Assembly (NCBI GenBank): GCA_016235345.1
Contig: JACRLG010000002.1
Span: forward strand, 1 to 64,000
DNA: 64,000 nucleotides
Origin: Deltaproteobacteria bacterium
GTDB lineage: Bacteria > Desulfobacterota > Desulfobacteria > Desulfobacterales > Desulfatibacillaceae
Direction of reading: 5' to 3'
The position numbers and the translations under genes are program-made. The notes beneath the pieces are model-generated. The model searched no databases and was not told the DNA's origin. It was given only the letters and a program-made list of their open reading frames with translations. Each line of letters starts with the position of its first letter. Position 1 is the first letter of the stretch. Below, one piece after another: positions 56,217 through 64,000 of this stretch.

Positions 56217-57323
56217 TCAGGCGGGATTTACGAGGGTTTCGCGGTTTTTTACGGCAAGCTCCTTTTTCCTGGCGCTTTTTTCGGTAGCCCTTGCAAGAAC
56301 CGCTGCGGCGGCCTGCGATACTTCAGACGGGGAGAGTTCCTCCAGGGCGCCGTCGTCCTTGGTCCAGTTGAAAACCGCCCTCCCAAGGGGAGTCCTTGCT
56401 ATCACCCCCGTGTAACCTTCGGGTGCGCCTATGCCGCCGAAGGAGATGTCCGCGTATTCGGCCGCGTAGTCGTCACAGAACCTGCAGGCGTAGCGCCGCA
56501 TGAAGGCTATGTCCTCAAGGGCTATGGTTCTGATTTCCCCGGATTCCAGGTGGATCATGAGCCCGTCCTTGACGTTTATCCTCCTCACGTCCTCCCACTT
56601 GAAGCCGCCCATGCTCTCCAGCTTCTTTCTTTGTTCCGGGCCGAACAGGAAGTTGCCGGAGCAGAAAAGGCCCAGAAGGTAGGCGATGGAATCCGTTGGC
56701 ACTATGGACAGCGCCTCCATCTTCCTTATGGTCTTTATCTGGCAGGGAGAGCCCACAAAGGCCACCCTGCGCGCCCCCGCCTTGGCCATGGGCCCCAGCA
56801 TCCCCACCGATGGCACGAAAGTGGAGTAGGTTTCGGAAAAAAGCCTCATCCCGTGGGAAGCGTCGAAATGAAAGCCTGCGGCTTCGATGATTTCCGCCCG
56901 CGAGCGGGCGAGAAAGGGCTCGCGCAGAAAAAGCCCAGCCTGGCGGGTAACGATGGCCCCGTCTATGCGGCCTTCGTCGTACAGGTGGGCCAGAATGGCC
57001 GTAACCACCCCGCCGTCTGTGGCGTTTGAGAGTATCTTGCGGTCAGTGGCCCGGGCCGCCGAAACGCCCAGCACCCTGCCCGAAGGCGGCTGCCAGGATA
57101 TGCTTTTCCGGGCCTCGTTATCCAGTTCGCCTATTTCCGGGCATATCATGTAGCAGATGCCGCATTCTATGCACTTGTCCCGGTCTCCGAACTTGGGGCA
57201 TCCATCCGGCCCTATTGTCAGCGCGCCGAAATTGATGGCGGTGCAGAAGGTTACGCATCCGCCGCAGTGATGGCAAAGTCCGGGCTTCTGGACCTCTTCC
57301 ACCAGGCTTTCAAAGGTCTTCAT
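56217..57323 (-). CDS. FrhB-family iron-sulfur flavoprotein (F420 hydrogenase/dehydrogenase beta-subunit type)
   Basis: 368 aa. Two N-terminal clusters (C-H-H-C-G-G-C-V-T-F-C and C-I-E-C-G-I-C-Y-M-I-C-P), then the FrhB/FdhB N and C domains (SNATDGGVVTAILAHLYDEGRIDGAIV; RVAFVGSPCQIKTIRKME; FMRRYACRFCDDYAAEYADISFGGIGAPEGYTGVI). These subunits pass electrons between iron-sulfur centres and FAD with F420, NAD(P)H or other partners. It stands alone here, so the partner is unknown. Confidence 0.9.
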   Translation of the reverse strand: MKTFESLVEEVQKPGLCHHCGGCVTFCTAINFGALTIGPDGCPKFGDRDKCIECGICYMICPEIGELDNEARKSISWQPPSGRVLGVSAARATDRKILSNATDGGVVTAILAHLYDEGRIDGAIVTRQAGLFLREPFLARSRAEIIEAAGFHFDASHGMRLFSETYSTFVPSVGMLGPMAKAGARRVAFVGSPCQIKTIRKMEALSIVPTDSIAYLLGLFCSGNFLFGPEQRKKLESMGGFKWEDVRRINVKDGLMIHLESGEIRTIALEDIAFMRRYACRFCDDYAAEYADISFGGIGAPEGYTGVIARTPLGRAVFNWTKDDGALEELSPSEVSQAAAAVLARATEKSARKKELAVKNRETLVNPA

Positions 57324-57462
57324 GATAAGGCCCTCGCAAGCAAAAATTATTGGGGGAAAAATTGGAGCGAAACCCGCCCCGGCTAACCGGGGCCATGCCC
57401 GAACCGCTCAGCTTATTGGGAAGGGAGGTTTCCTGACGGCGATCAATATACAACAATATTCA

Positions 57463-58599
57463 TTATAACCCGGAACCGGGGCTTACGGGAAGAAGAATCC
57501 AGAAGGTGTTTCCCTTTCCGGGATGGCTTTCAAGCCCGACCCGTCCCCCGTGGGCCTCTGCGGCGGCCTTGCAGAAGGGAAGCCCAAGGCCCGTGGAATA
57601 GGACTTTTTCATGGCCCGGACCATGGTGGCCCTGTACTTGTCGAAAAGCATCTCATGGAACTCCGGCGGGATGGGCGGCCCGTCGTCGCGCACCCTCAAC
57701 ATGAAAAAACCGGGCTCCTCCCGCAGGCCCACCCGCACGGTGGCCCCATCGGGGACGATCTTCACTGTGTTGCCCACCAGGGCCTGCACCATGCGGAAAA
57801 GCACCTCCCTGTCGGCGCGCACCATCGCGCTTCCCGGAAAGGGTTCGCTCACCAGGGCGCAGTTGGTGGTCATGTCCCTCATGCCCTTTACCGCCTCGCG
57901 GGTTGTAGCGGCAAGGTCGACATCAGAAAGGGTGAGCGAAATCCGCCCGGTTTCCAGCTTGTGCAGGTCCAGCATGGAATTCACCATGAAGCCCATCCAC
58001 TTCACCGACTTCACCGATTCATCTATAAGGGAGATGGTGTCGTCGGACAGGGCATCGCGGGCCTCGCCGTAAAGGTATTCCATGGAAAGGCCTATGGCGG
58101 TGAGCGGCGAGCGCAGGTCGTGAATCACCATGTTGATCATGGCGTCGCGCATGGTCTCCGACTTGCGGAGTTCCTCGTAGCTTAAGGTCAGGGCCCTTGC
58201 CTTCTCCACAAGGGCCAGGTGGGTGGCGAGCCTGGCCCTCACCTCGTCCGCCTGAAAGGGTTTGGTGATGTAGTCGACCCCGCCCGATTTGAAGGCCTTC
58301 ACCTTTTCTGCGGTTTCGTTATAGGCGCTGATGAAGATGACGGGTATGGAAGCCGTTCCGGGATCGCTCTTCAAGGCTTCGCAGACCTCGTAGCCGTCCA
58401 TTTCGGGCATGTTGATGTCCAGAATGATCAGATCCGGCGGATCCGACTTTACAGCCTCTATTGCCTCCCTGCCGGAAATGATGGGCGTGGCCTTGTAGCC
58501 CCAGTCGCGCAACATCTTGGCCTCGATCCGCAGGGTTATGGGATCGTCGTCAACCACGAAAATATTTCGGGGAGTCTCGATGTCGATCTGGTCGTTCAT
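57463..58599 (-). CDS. receiver-histidine kinase hybrid, soluble
   Basis: 378 aa from MNDQIDIETP, with AAGGA 8 bases upstream. Receiver domain about 12-130 (F-V-V-D-D-D; L-I-I-L-D-I-N-M-P; T-K-P), then HisKA (M-V-I-H-D-L-R-S-P-L-T-A, about 160-172) and HATPase (V-R-D-D-G-P-P-I; Y-S-T-G-L-G-L-P-F-C). No membrane segment. Receiver-first kinases act as intermediates that take phosphate from another kinase or change state before autophosphorylation. Single gene. Confidence 0.92.
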   Translation of the reverse strand: MNDQIDIETPRNIFVVDDDPITLRIEAKMLRDWGYKATPIISGREAIEAVKSDPPDLIILDINMPEMDGYEVCEALKSDPGTASIPVIFISAYNETAEKVKAFKSGGVDYITKPFQADEVRARLATHLALVEKARALTLSYEELRKSETMRDAMINMVIHDLRSPLTAIGLSMEYLYGEARDALSDDTISLIDESVKSVKWMGFMVNSMLDLHKLETGRISLTLSDVDLAATTREAVKGMRDMTTNCALVSEPFPGSAMVRADREVLFRMVQALVGNTVKIVPDGATVRVGLREEPGFFMLRVRDDGPPIPPEFHEMLFDKYRATMVRAMKKSYSTGLGLPFCKAAAEAHGGRVGLESHPGKGNTFWILLPVSPGSGL

Positions 58600-58685
58600 G
58601 GAGCTTCCTTTTGGACTTCGTCCGCCGGAACCGGGTGAAAATACCGTATCGTTTCCACTCTCCCGCAAGGCAGGCAACAAAGCCC

Positions 58686-58714
58686 AATATACTACAAAGG
58701 CTTTGCTTAGGCAA
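58686..58714 (-). promoter_or_regulatory. promoter of receiver-kinase gene
   Basis: Minus strand: TTGCCT (58714-58709), 17 bp, TATATT (58691-58686), about 90 bp before the start codon. Confidence 0.6.
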
Positions 58715-58933
58715 CTGGTTTGACTTTTTTTGGGGCCTTATTAAGCGGAGCATGGTTCTTTTCCATTTTTCCGAGAGTCCGGCAAATGTAAGAAATGCAC
58801 CGATCTTCCTCCACCGCCAATTTCAGGAAAACGAAAAATGAATATAAATTGCGCTTTCGGTAATAACATAACCGTTTTCAATTTCGACACACGGCACAAA
58901 CTGCCATAGTCCCCGAACGCCTTTTGAAGGCTC

Positions 58934-58970
58934 TTTTGACAAGAAGCCCCGAAAATGGTAGTTGTCAAAA
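58934..58970 (+). promoter_or_regulatory. inverted repeat over TPR-gene promoter
   Basis: TTTTGACAA (58934-58942) and TTGTCAAAA (58962-58970) are exact inverses; TTGACA within the left arm could be a -35 box, with a weak -10 (TAGTTG) 17 bp later next to the right arm. Looks like a repressor site. Confidence 0.45.
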
Positions 58971-59002
58971 AATGTCCATTCCCATTCATGGAGGAACCAT
59001 TC

Positions 59003-61015
59003 ATGCGGTTCGGCCCCGCCCTTAATGCCGGAAAGCCATGCGGAATCCTGGCCCTGGCGCTCTTAGCGATGCTGTCGGCCCTGATTTTCTGGTCCTGCGC
59101 CTCCACCTCGCCCCTGGCGGAGGCCGCGCGCAAGGAAATGGAAGAGCAGAAAAAAGCCGCCGGGGCTCCTCCCAAGGCGGCGTCCGGGCCGGTCAGCCCT
59201 CCCGGAAAGGATGCGCCGGGCCAGCCCGGCGAAGCAACCCCGCCGCAAGAGGCTGCGGTAATCGACAAGAAGCCCCAGAAATACGGGATATATATCTACC
59301 GGGACGGCAAGTTCATCCCTCTTCCCACCGTCAACGTGAATTATTCGGGGGTCTGGTTTCCCATAAGCCTCACGTCCAAAAAACTCGCGGCCAATTACGT
59401 CTCAGCCGAAGACCTGAAGGACCTTCAAACCTTCAGGGAAGACGATCTATTGTGCATCCACTACAAGAACGCGGCCAAAAGGTCCTGGTTTTATTACCCC
59501 CTCACCCGTTTCGCCCGGAGCGACTTTCCGGGTTCCATAGAATCCGAAATTTGGGAAAGGCCCGCAGGCCATTACCTGGGCTTTTCGGCCATAGGCCCCC
59601 CCCAGGCCCTGAAGGGCCTTTTCGGAAAAACCCTGGAGGACGGCTACCGCTTCGATCAGCAGCGCATAAAGCCCGAAGACATAGTTTACCAGGATTCGGC
59701 CATACTCTTTGCACGGCTTGCGCCCGCCCCGGGGCTCGCCATCAGCCGCTACATCATAACCAGCAGATCGGTCAGTTTCGGCGAGGTGAAGGACTACCAG
59801 GACCTCCTGTCCCAGGTCGCGGACGAAGGCGTGGTCCTCGACCTGGCCCAGGCGGCGGCGATGGAAAATTTCGAGGGCCTTAGGGATTCCATCGAGCGCT
59901 ACAACGAGGAATCCTCGGTGCGCTACATTCTTCACCAGAAGGAATTCACCCTCAAAAAAAACCAGATCATCGACACCGGCATAATGGTGAACGAGCCAAG
60001 CCACATCCGCTTCATATCGGACGCAGACTTCAACATCGTCCTTCGCCCCGGCGAATGGGACGACCAGGGCGGATGGATGCCCGCCGACCAGCCCTTCGGC
60101 AAGGAGGGCAGGGAATTGCCGCTCTTTAAGGGGACCTTCGCCCATCCCGTGCAATACAGGCATTTCGCCCTTCGTTACGAACGCACCACCCTGGGCACCC
60201 AGGTGAGGCTACAGGGGATTTCCGACGGGGCCAAGGTGACGATAATCTACAGCCCCATGTTCTGCTACCAGGACTCCTATCACAACCACGTGAAACAGGG
60301 CTACGAGTACCACAACCAGGGCAGGTACGGGCAAGCGGTGGCCGAGTACCAGGCGGCCCTGAAGGAGTTGCCCGAATACCCATACGCCTTGAACAACCTG
60401 GCCTGGCTTTACGCCACGGCCACGGACCCCGCCTTCAAAGACCCCAAAAAGGCCCTGGAACTGGCCATCGAAGCGGCCCGTTTCAGGCCGGTGAAGCCCT
60501 ATATCCTGGACACCCTCTCCCTTTCCTGGTACCTCAACGGGGACATTGAAAAGGCCATCGAGTTTCAGCAGGCCGCGTCCACGGCGGTTGCCGATTCGGA
60601 ATCCTATTCCCAGGTTTACGCGGATCGCCTCAACCAGTACAGGGAAGTCAAGGAGAGGCTCGCCAAGGCCCAGAGGGCGGAGGAGGACTTGAAGTACAAG
60701 GACGCCCTCGATGAACTGGAAAAGGCCCTTCAAATAATGCCCCAGAGCATCGACGCCCTTAGCAGGATGGCGTGGATATGCGTCACGGCGAGGGACAAGG
60801 CCTTCATCGATCCCAAAAAGGCCCTGGAGCTGGCCCAGAAAGCCTATTCCATCGCTCCCGATTCGGCCCTGGCCTGCGATACGCTGGCCGAGGCGCTCTT
60901 TGTAACGGGCAACCGGGAAAAAGCCCTTGAAATGGCCAGGAAGGCATGGTACCTAATTCCCCTTAGCGACTACTACAAGTCGCGGGCGGAGCATTTCGCC
61001 GCAAGGAAAAAATGA
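59003..61015 (+). CDS. TPR-repeat lipoprotein
   Basis: 670 aa from MRFGPALNAG with GGAGG 8 bases upstream; an earlier ATG overlaps that site. Lipobox I-F-W-S-C33. A Pro/Ala/Lys linker (about 50-95) precedes a large beta-rich region (about 95-440) of unknown type, then two blocks of tetratricopeptide repeats (about 445-535, YEYHNQGRYGQAVAEYQAAL...; about 570-660, EDLKYKDALDELEKALQ...). Each block has the same P-K-K-A-L-E-L-A core. Likely an outer-membrane or periplasmic scaffold. Not recognised beyond domains. Confidence 0.85.
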   Translation: MRFGPALNAGKPCGILALALLAMLSALIFWSCASTSPLAEAARKEMEEQKKAAGAPPKAASGPVSPPGKDAPGQPGEATPPQEAAVIDKKPQKYGIYIYRDGKFIPLPTVNVNYSGVWFPISLTSKKLAANYVSAEDLKDLQTFREDDLLCIHYKNAAKRSWFYYPLTRFARSDFPGSIESEIWERPAGHYLGFSAIGPPQALKGLFGKTLEDGYRFDQQRIKPEDIVYQDSAILFARLAPAPGLAISRYIITSRSVSFGEVKDYQDLLSQVADEGVVLDLAQAAAMENFEGLRDSIERYNEESSVRYILHQKEFTLKKNQIIDTGIMVNEPSHIRFISDADFNIVLRPGEWDDQGGWMPADQPFGKEGRELPLFKGTFAHPVQYRHFALRYERTTLGTQVRLQGISDGAKVTIIYSPMFCYQDSYHNHVKQGYEYHNQGRYGQAVAEYQAALKELPEYPYALNNLAWLYATATDPAFKDPKKALELAIEAARFRPVKPYILDTLSLSWYLNGDIEKAIEFQQAASTAVADSESYSQVYADRLNQYREVKERLAKAQRAEEDLKYKDALDELEKALQIMPQSIDALSRMAWICVTARDKAFIDPKKALELAQKAYSIAPDSALACDTLAEALFVTGNREKALEMARKAWYLIPLSDYYKSRAEHFAARKK

Positions 61016-61021
61016 TCCGAG

Positions 61022-61043
61022 GCAAGGCCGCTGCCCGGCCTTT
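61022..61043 (+). terminator. weak terminator after TPR lipoprotein gene
   Basis: AAGGCCG / CGGCCTT stem with five-base loop followed by TTCG; T-tract short, so efficiency uncertain. Confidence 0.4.
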
Positions 61044-61073
61044 TCGCCTTTCGATACGAGGCGGAATTTTTTC

Positions 61074-61102
61074 TTGACAGGATCACGGCATTGGCATATA
61101 AG
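61074..61102 (+). promoter_or_regulatory. rplM-rpsI promoter
   Basis: TTGACA (61074-61079), 17-bp spacer, TATAAG (61097-61102): near-consensus sigma70 promoter, 32 bp before the rplM start. Confidence 0.85.
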
Positions 61103-61133
61103 CCGCCGATTGCCATATTGAAGGAGCATGGTC

Positions 61134-61583
61134 GTGAAGAAATACACATTGAGCGCAAAAAGCTCGGACAATCCGGGAAAATGGTACGTGGTGGACGCCC
61201 AGGGCATGGTTTTGGGAAGGCTCGCATCCGTGATTGCATCCCGCATCCGTGGAAAAATGAGCCCCCTTTTCACTCCCCACGCCGACGCCGGAGACTGGGT
61301 GGTTGTGGTCAACGCCGAAAAGGTGGTGCTCACGGGCCGCAAGCTTGCCCAGCAAACCTATTACACCCACAGCGGCTATCCGGGCGGCTTAAAGAGCATC
61401 ACCGCCCAGAAATTGCTGGTGAAGCGGCCTGAGGACGTAATCAAGTTCGCGGTAAAGGGAATGCTTCCCAAAAACCGCCTTGGCCGGGTTCTCAACAAGA
61501 AACTCAAGGTTTACGCGGGGCCGGAACATCCCCACGCGGCCCAGCAGCCCGAACCGTGGACCATCACCGAGGCCCAGCGTTAA
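61134..61583 (+). CDS. rplM: 50S ribosomal protein L13
   Basis: 149 aa from GTG ([10 protein letters not shown]), chosen because AAGGAG lies 7 bases before it; an ATG two codons earlier stands almost on the ribosome site. L13 pattern: [15 protein letters not shown] (about 17-31), [11 protein letters not shown] (about 54-64), H-S-G-Y-P-G-G-L (about 80), [10 protein letters not shown] (about 109-118), and V-Y-A-G-P-E-H-P-H. Early-assembly protein of the large subunit. rpsI follows 61 bp downstream, the usual bacterial pair. Confidence 0.97.
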   Translation: MKKYTLSAKSSDNPGKWYVVDAQGMVLGRLASVIASRIRGKMSPLFTPHADAGDWVVVVNAEKVVLTGRKLAQQTYYTHSGYPGGLKSITAQKLLVKRPEDVIKFAVKGMLPKNRLGRVLNKKLKVYAGPEHPHAAQQPEPWTITEAQR

Positions 61584-61644
61584 GAGCCCGGTTAAACCCA
61601 AGTATTTGAACGGGCCTTTCCGCCCCCAGTAAAAGAGGCACATA

Positions 61645-62040
61645 ATGACCCAGGAAAACGTTTTCTACGCCACGGGCAAACGCAAGACCTCCGTTGCACG
61701 GACCTGGCTCAAGCCCGGAAACGGCGTCTTCACTATCAACAACCGGGCCGTGAACGATTATTTCACGGTCGAAAGCGCCAGAGTCCGCGCCCTCCAGGCC
61801 CTTGCCCTCACCAACACCAAGGAGGCGGTGGACGTGAAGGTCATGGTTGCCGGAGGAGGCTCCACGGGCCAGGCCGGAGCCATCCGCCACGGCATCACCA
61901 GGGCTCTCATGGCTTGGCAGCCTGATCTCCGCACCGCCCTCAAGAAGGCCGGTTTCGTCACCCGCGATCCACGCATCAAGGAACGCAAGAAGTACGGCCA
62001 GAAGGGTGCACGCGCAAGGTTCCAGTTCTCCAAGCGCTAA
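61645..62040 (+). CDS. rpsI: 30S ribosomal protein S9
   Basis: 131 aa. Typical start [12 protein letters not shown], then [19 protein letters not shown] (about 71-89), [24 protein letters not shown] end, whose last Arg reaches the P-site tRNA. Operon with rplM. Confidence 0.98.
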   Translation: MTQENVFYATGKRKTSVARTWLKPGNGVFTINNRAVNDYFTVESARVRALQALALTNTKEAVDVKVMVAGGGSTGQAGAIRHGITRALMAWQPDLRTALKKAGFVTRDPRIKERKKYGQKGARARFQFSKR

Positions 62041-62080
62041 GTTTTCGGAAGTTTTCCATAAAAATCGGTTTCCAGGGGAG

Positions 62081-62117
62081 AAGGGAAAGGGTCGAAAAGG
62101 CTTTTTCCCTTTTTTCC
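62081..62117 (+). terminator. terminator of rplM-rpsI operon
   Basis: AAGGGAAA / TTTCCCTT stem with about 15-base loop followed by a T-rich run, 41 bp after the rpsI stop. Confidence 0.7.
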
Positions 62118-62152
62118 GTTCTAAGCGGCTTTTCAATTCAGGGGATGGCGAC

Positions 62153-63196
62153 ATGAAATCCATCAGGGCGGCGGTTCTGGGCGCAACGGGTTATGCCGGG
62201 GCGGAGCTGGTGAGGATTCTTTCCGGGCATCCGAATGTTCTGCTTACGTATTTGAGTTCCCGCTCCTACGCCAGTAAGCCCATAGCCTCGGTGTTTCCGG
62301 CCTTTGCCGGGGTGGTGGACTTAAAATGCCGGGAAATGGACCTAAAGGCCATATCAGACTCGTCCGACGTGGTCTTCATAGCCCTTCCCCACAAGATTCC
62401 CATGTCCGTGGCCCCGGAGCTTCTGGCCGCCGGGAAGAAGGTGGTGGACCTTTCCGCCGATTTCCGCTTCAGGAATCTTTCCGTCTACGAGGCCCATTAC
62501 CAGCCCCATACGGCGAAGGATGCTGCGAAGGACTCGGTCTACGGGCTTTGCGAGATAAACCGGAAGGACATCAAAGAGGCAACGCTTGTGGGAAACCCAG
62601 GCTGCTACCCCACAAGCGCCCTTCTGCCCCTTATCCCGTTTATCGGAGAGGGCCTTCTGGACGAAGCATCGATAGTGATCGACTCCAAGAGCGGGGTGTC
62701 GGGCGCGGGCAGGAGCCTTGCGCTTTCGGCGCATTTCTGCGAGGTCCACGAGGGTTTTTCCGCCTACAAGGTGGCGGCCCACCGGCATGAGCCGGAAATC
62801 GAGGAAAATCTCTCCATAAAGGCGAAAAGGCCGGTGACCATCACCTTCGTGCCCCACCTGGTTCCCATGAGCCGGGGGATGCTCACCACCTCTTACGCGA
62901 AACTGGCCAAGGGCCTTACCACCGATCAGGCCAACGAGCTTCTGTCCGGCTATTACGAAAAAAGCCCCTTTGCGCGGGTGTGCGCAACGGGGAATCTGCC
63001 CCAGACCAGGAACGTGCGCGGAACCAATTTCTGCGACATGGCCGCAAGGGTGGATTCCCACGCTGGCCGCCTGATACTCGTAAGCGCCATAGACAACCTG
63101 GTGAAGGGCGCGTCCGGGCAGGCCGTGCAGAACATGAACCTCATGTTCGATCTTCCCGAAACCGCCGGGCTGGACGCCGTGCCGTATCCTCTTTGA
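62153..63196 (+). CDS. argC: N-acetyl-gamma-glutamyl-phosphate reductase
   Basis: 347 aa from MKSIRAAVLGATGYAGAELVRIL, the canonical ArgC start with NADP-binding G-A-T-G-Y-A-G. Active-site C151 in G-N-P-G-C-Y-P-T-S, and H-R-H-E-P-E-I (about 203-209) with the substrate-binding residues; F-V-P-H-L-V-P-M-S-R-G near 225. Third step of arginine synthesis. No other arg genes are adjacent. The frame is open upstream through rpsI but GGGGATGGCGAC gives the only sensible start. Confidence 0.96.
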   Translation: MKSIRAAVLGATGYAGAELVRILSGHPNVLLTYLSSRSYASKPIASVFPAFAGVVDLKCREMDLKAISDSSDVVFIALPHKIPMSVAPELLAAGKKVVDLSADFRFRNLSVYEAHYQPHTAKDAAKDSVYGLCEINRKDIKEATLVGNPGCYPTSALLPLIPFIGEGLLDEASIVIDSKSGVSGAGRSLALSAHFCEVHEGFSAYKVAAHRHEPEIEENLSIKAKRPVTITFVPHLVPMSRGMLTTSYAKLAKGLTTDQANELLSGYYEKSPFARVCATGNLPQTRNVRGTNFCDMAARVDSHAGRLILVSAIDNLVKGASGQAVQNMNLMFDLPETAGLDAVPYPL

Positions 63197-63222
63197 GCAC
63201 CCGCCAAAAACAACGGGGGGTT

Positions 63223-63243
63223 CGGGGGGCCTTCGGCCCCCCG
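63223..63243 (+). terminator. GC hairpin after argC
   Basis: Perfect 9-bp stem CGGGGGGCC / GGCCCCCCG with a TTC loop; a TTTTT run comes 15 bp later, so it may act as terminator for argC. Confidence 0.6.
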
Positions 63244-63285
63244 GCCGCCGGAGGCGCTTTTTACTGTTTAGATTGCAACTTGGTA

Positions 63286-64000
63286 TTACTCGCCCTTGAA
63301 AACCGGCTTGCGCTTTTCCACAAAGGCGCTCATGCCCTCGAAGCGGTCCTTGGTGGCGAATGTGACAACCATGGCCTCGCGCTCGAATGCAAGGCCGGCC
63401 TCCATGGTGGTGTCCCCGGCCATCTTGACGGCGGTCTTGGCCCGCTGCACCGCAAGGGGGCCTTGGGCGGCTATGGTCTTCGCTATCTTCATGGCCTCGT
63501 CCATGAGGCTTTCCGCCGGGTAGACGTGGTTGACGAGCCCGATGCGAAGGGCTTCGGCGGCGTCTATCATGGCCCCGGTGTAAATTAGCTCCGCCGCCAT
63601 GCCCTTGCCGAAAAAGCGGGGCGCGCGCTGGGTGCCGCCGAAGCCGGGAAAAATTCCCAGGCCCACTTCGGGAAAGCCGAACTTCGCCTTTTCCGAGGCC
63701 ACCCGAAAATCGCAGGCCAGGGCCAGCTCGCAGCCGCCGCCCAGGGCGAAACCGTTGATGGCCGCAATCACCGGCTTTTCAACGGTCTCGATCACGTAAA
63801 GCGCCCTTTGGCCGCCCGCCACGAAGCTGCGGAAGGAGACGAGGTCCATGTCCTTCATCTCCTTTATGTCGGCCCCGGCCACGAAGGCTTTTCCAGCGCC
63901 TGTGACAACGATCACGCGCACGGCGGGGTCAGCGCCAAGGCAGAGCGCCGCATCGGCAAGCTCTGCAAGCACGTTGGTGTTTAAGGCGTTCATGGCCGAA
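63286..64000 (-). CDS. enoyl-CoA hydratase/isomerase (crotonase), N-terminus beyond window
   Basis: 238 codons visible, frame open to the window edge (S-A-M-N-A-L-N); about 20-25 residues are missing, since the family starts before the R-P-x-A-M-N-A-L segment. Crotonase motifs: A-F-V-A-G-A-D-I-K-E-M (oxyanion hole), N-G-F-A-L-G-G-G-C-E-L-A-L-A-C-D, and F-P-E-V-G-L-G-I-F-P-G-F-G-G-T-Q-R with the catalytic Glu. It hydrates enoyl-CoA in fatty-acid or butyrate-type pathways. Confidence 0.94.
   Translation of the reverse strand, partial: SAMNALNTNVLAELADAALCLGADPAVRVIVVTGAGKAFVAGADIKEMKDMDLVSFRSFVAGGQRALYVIETVEKPVIAAINGFALGGGCELALACDFRVASEKAKFGFPEVGLGIFPGFGGTQRAPRFFGKGMAAELIYTGAMIDAAEALRIGLVNHVYPAESLMDEAMKIAKTIAAQGPLAVQRAKTAVKMAGDTTMEAGLAFEREAMVVTFATKDRFEGMSAFVEKRKPVFKGE

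Larger units (their letters stand above)
58600..59002. other. divergent control region
   Basis: 403 bp between the hybrid kinase and the TPR lipoprotein gene. It holds a leftward promoter at 58,686-58,714 and an inverted repeat with a TTGACA box at 58,934-58,970; the middle (58,740-58,920) is AT-rich with no gene. Confidence 0.55.

Overview
The window looks like chromosome of a strictly anaerobic, probably sulfate-reducing Desulfobacterota (Desulfobacteria). The evidence is the tmRNA tag (ADDYNYALAA, close to the Desulfotalea-type tag as I recall it), the many ferredoxin-type proteins, fatty-acid CoA genes, a Thi4 thiazole synthase with His in place of the sulfur-donor Cys, and high-GC host genes with TTGACA/TATAAT-type promoters. 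The genus cannot be named from this sequence alone.

Bases 1 to about 29,300 are the right-hand part of a prophage (or phage-derived element) whose left end lies outside the window. Most phage genes run leftward. From right to left they are: an integration module at the right edge (82-aa protein, DUF2924 protein, large serine recombinase, 138-aa protein; rightward); a LexA/S24-type repressor whose operator sits inside its own promoter; two unrecognised proteins (388 and 876 aa) apparently cotranscribed with the repressor and closed by a terminator; a sigma-like factor; a recombination/replication block (104-aa protein, Cas4/AddB-like nuclease, RecA-like ATPase, DUF669 protein, ERCC4 nuclease, RecD2-like helicase); an AT-rich cargo island carrying a TIR-GGDEF-like fusion and a 57-aa companion; a primase-helicase with a dense GGGGACGTT repeat field at its 3' end; small regulators; a terminase small-subunit-like gene; an opposite-strand cassette (core-binding-domain protein, tyrosine recombinase, antitoxin/Doc toxin); then TerL, portal and a giant MuF-type head protein fused to a kinase-like domain. 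Six leftward or rightward transcription starts in the element share one unusual promoter layout (CGACAG-like -35, 17-bp spacer, extended -10 CCGG-TANNTA), which may belong to the phage sigma-like factor.

Bases 29,384-37,125 hold a ferredoxin-nitroreductase, ssrA (tmRNA), thiolase, acyl-CoA synthetase, SCP2-like and chalcone-isomerase-like proteins and a TetR regulator, interspersed with about 120-bp palindromic repeats. Bases 37,102-43,859 form a signalling operon: SulP transporter-STAS-receiver, cytidylate-kinase-like/BON/receiver, cache-type sensor kinase, stand-alone receiver and a degenerate kinase.

Bases 44,112-64,000 carry a pyruvate-kinase-C-terminal-like protein, a secreted repeat protein, a TPP-riboswitch-controlled thi4-thiE operon, an RND efflux pair with a DUF362 ferredoxin protein, the DUF47-PiT phosphate uptake pair, an FrhB-like iron-sulfur flavoprotein, a receiver-histidine kinase, a TPR lipoprotein, rplM-rpsI, argC and the start-truncated end of an enoyl-CoA hydratase gene.
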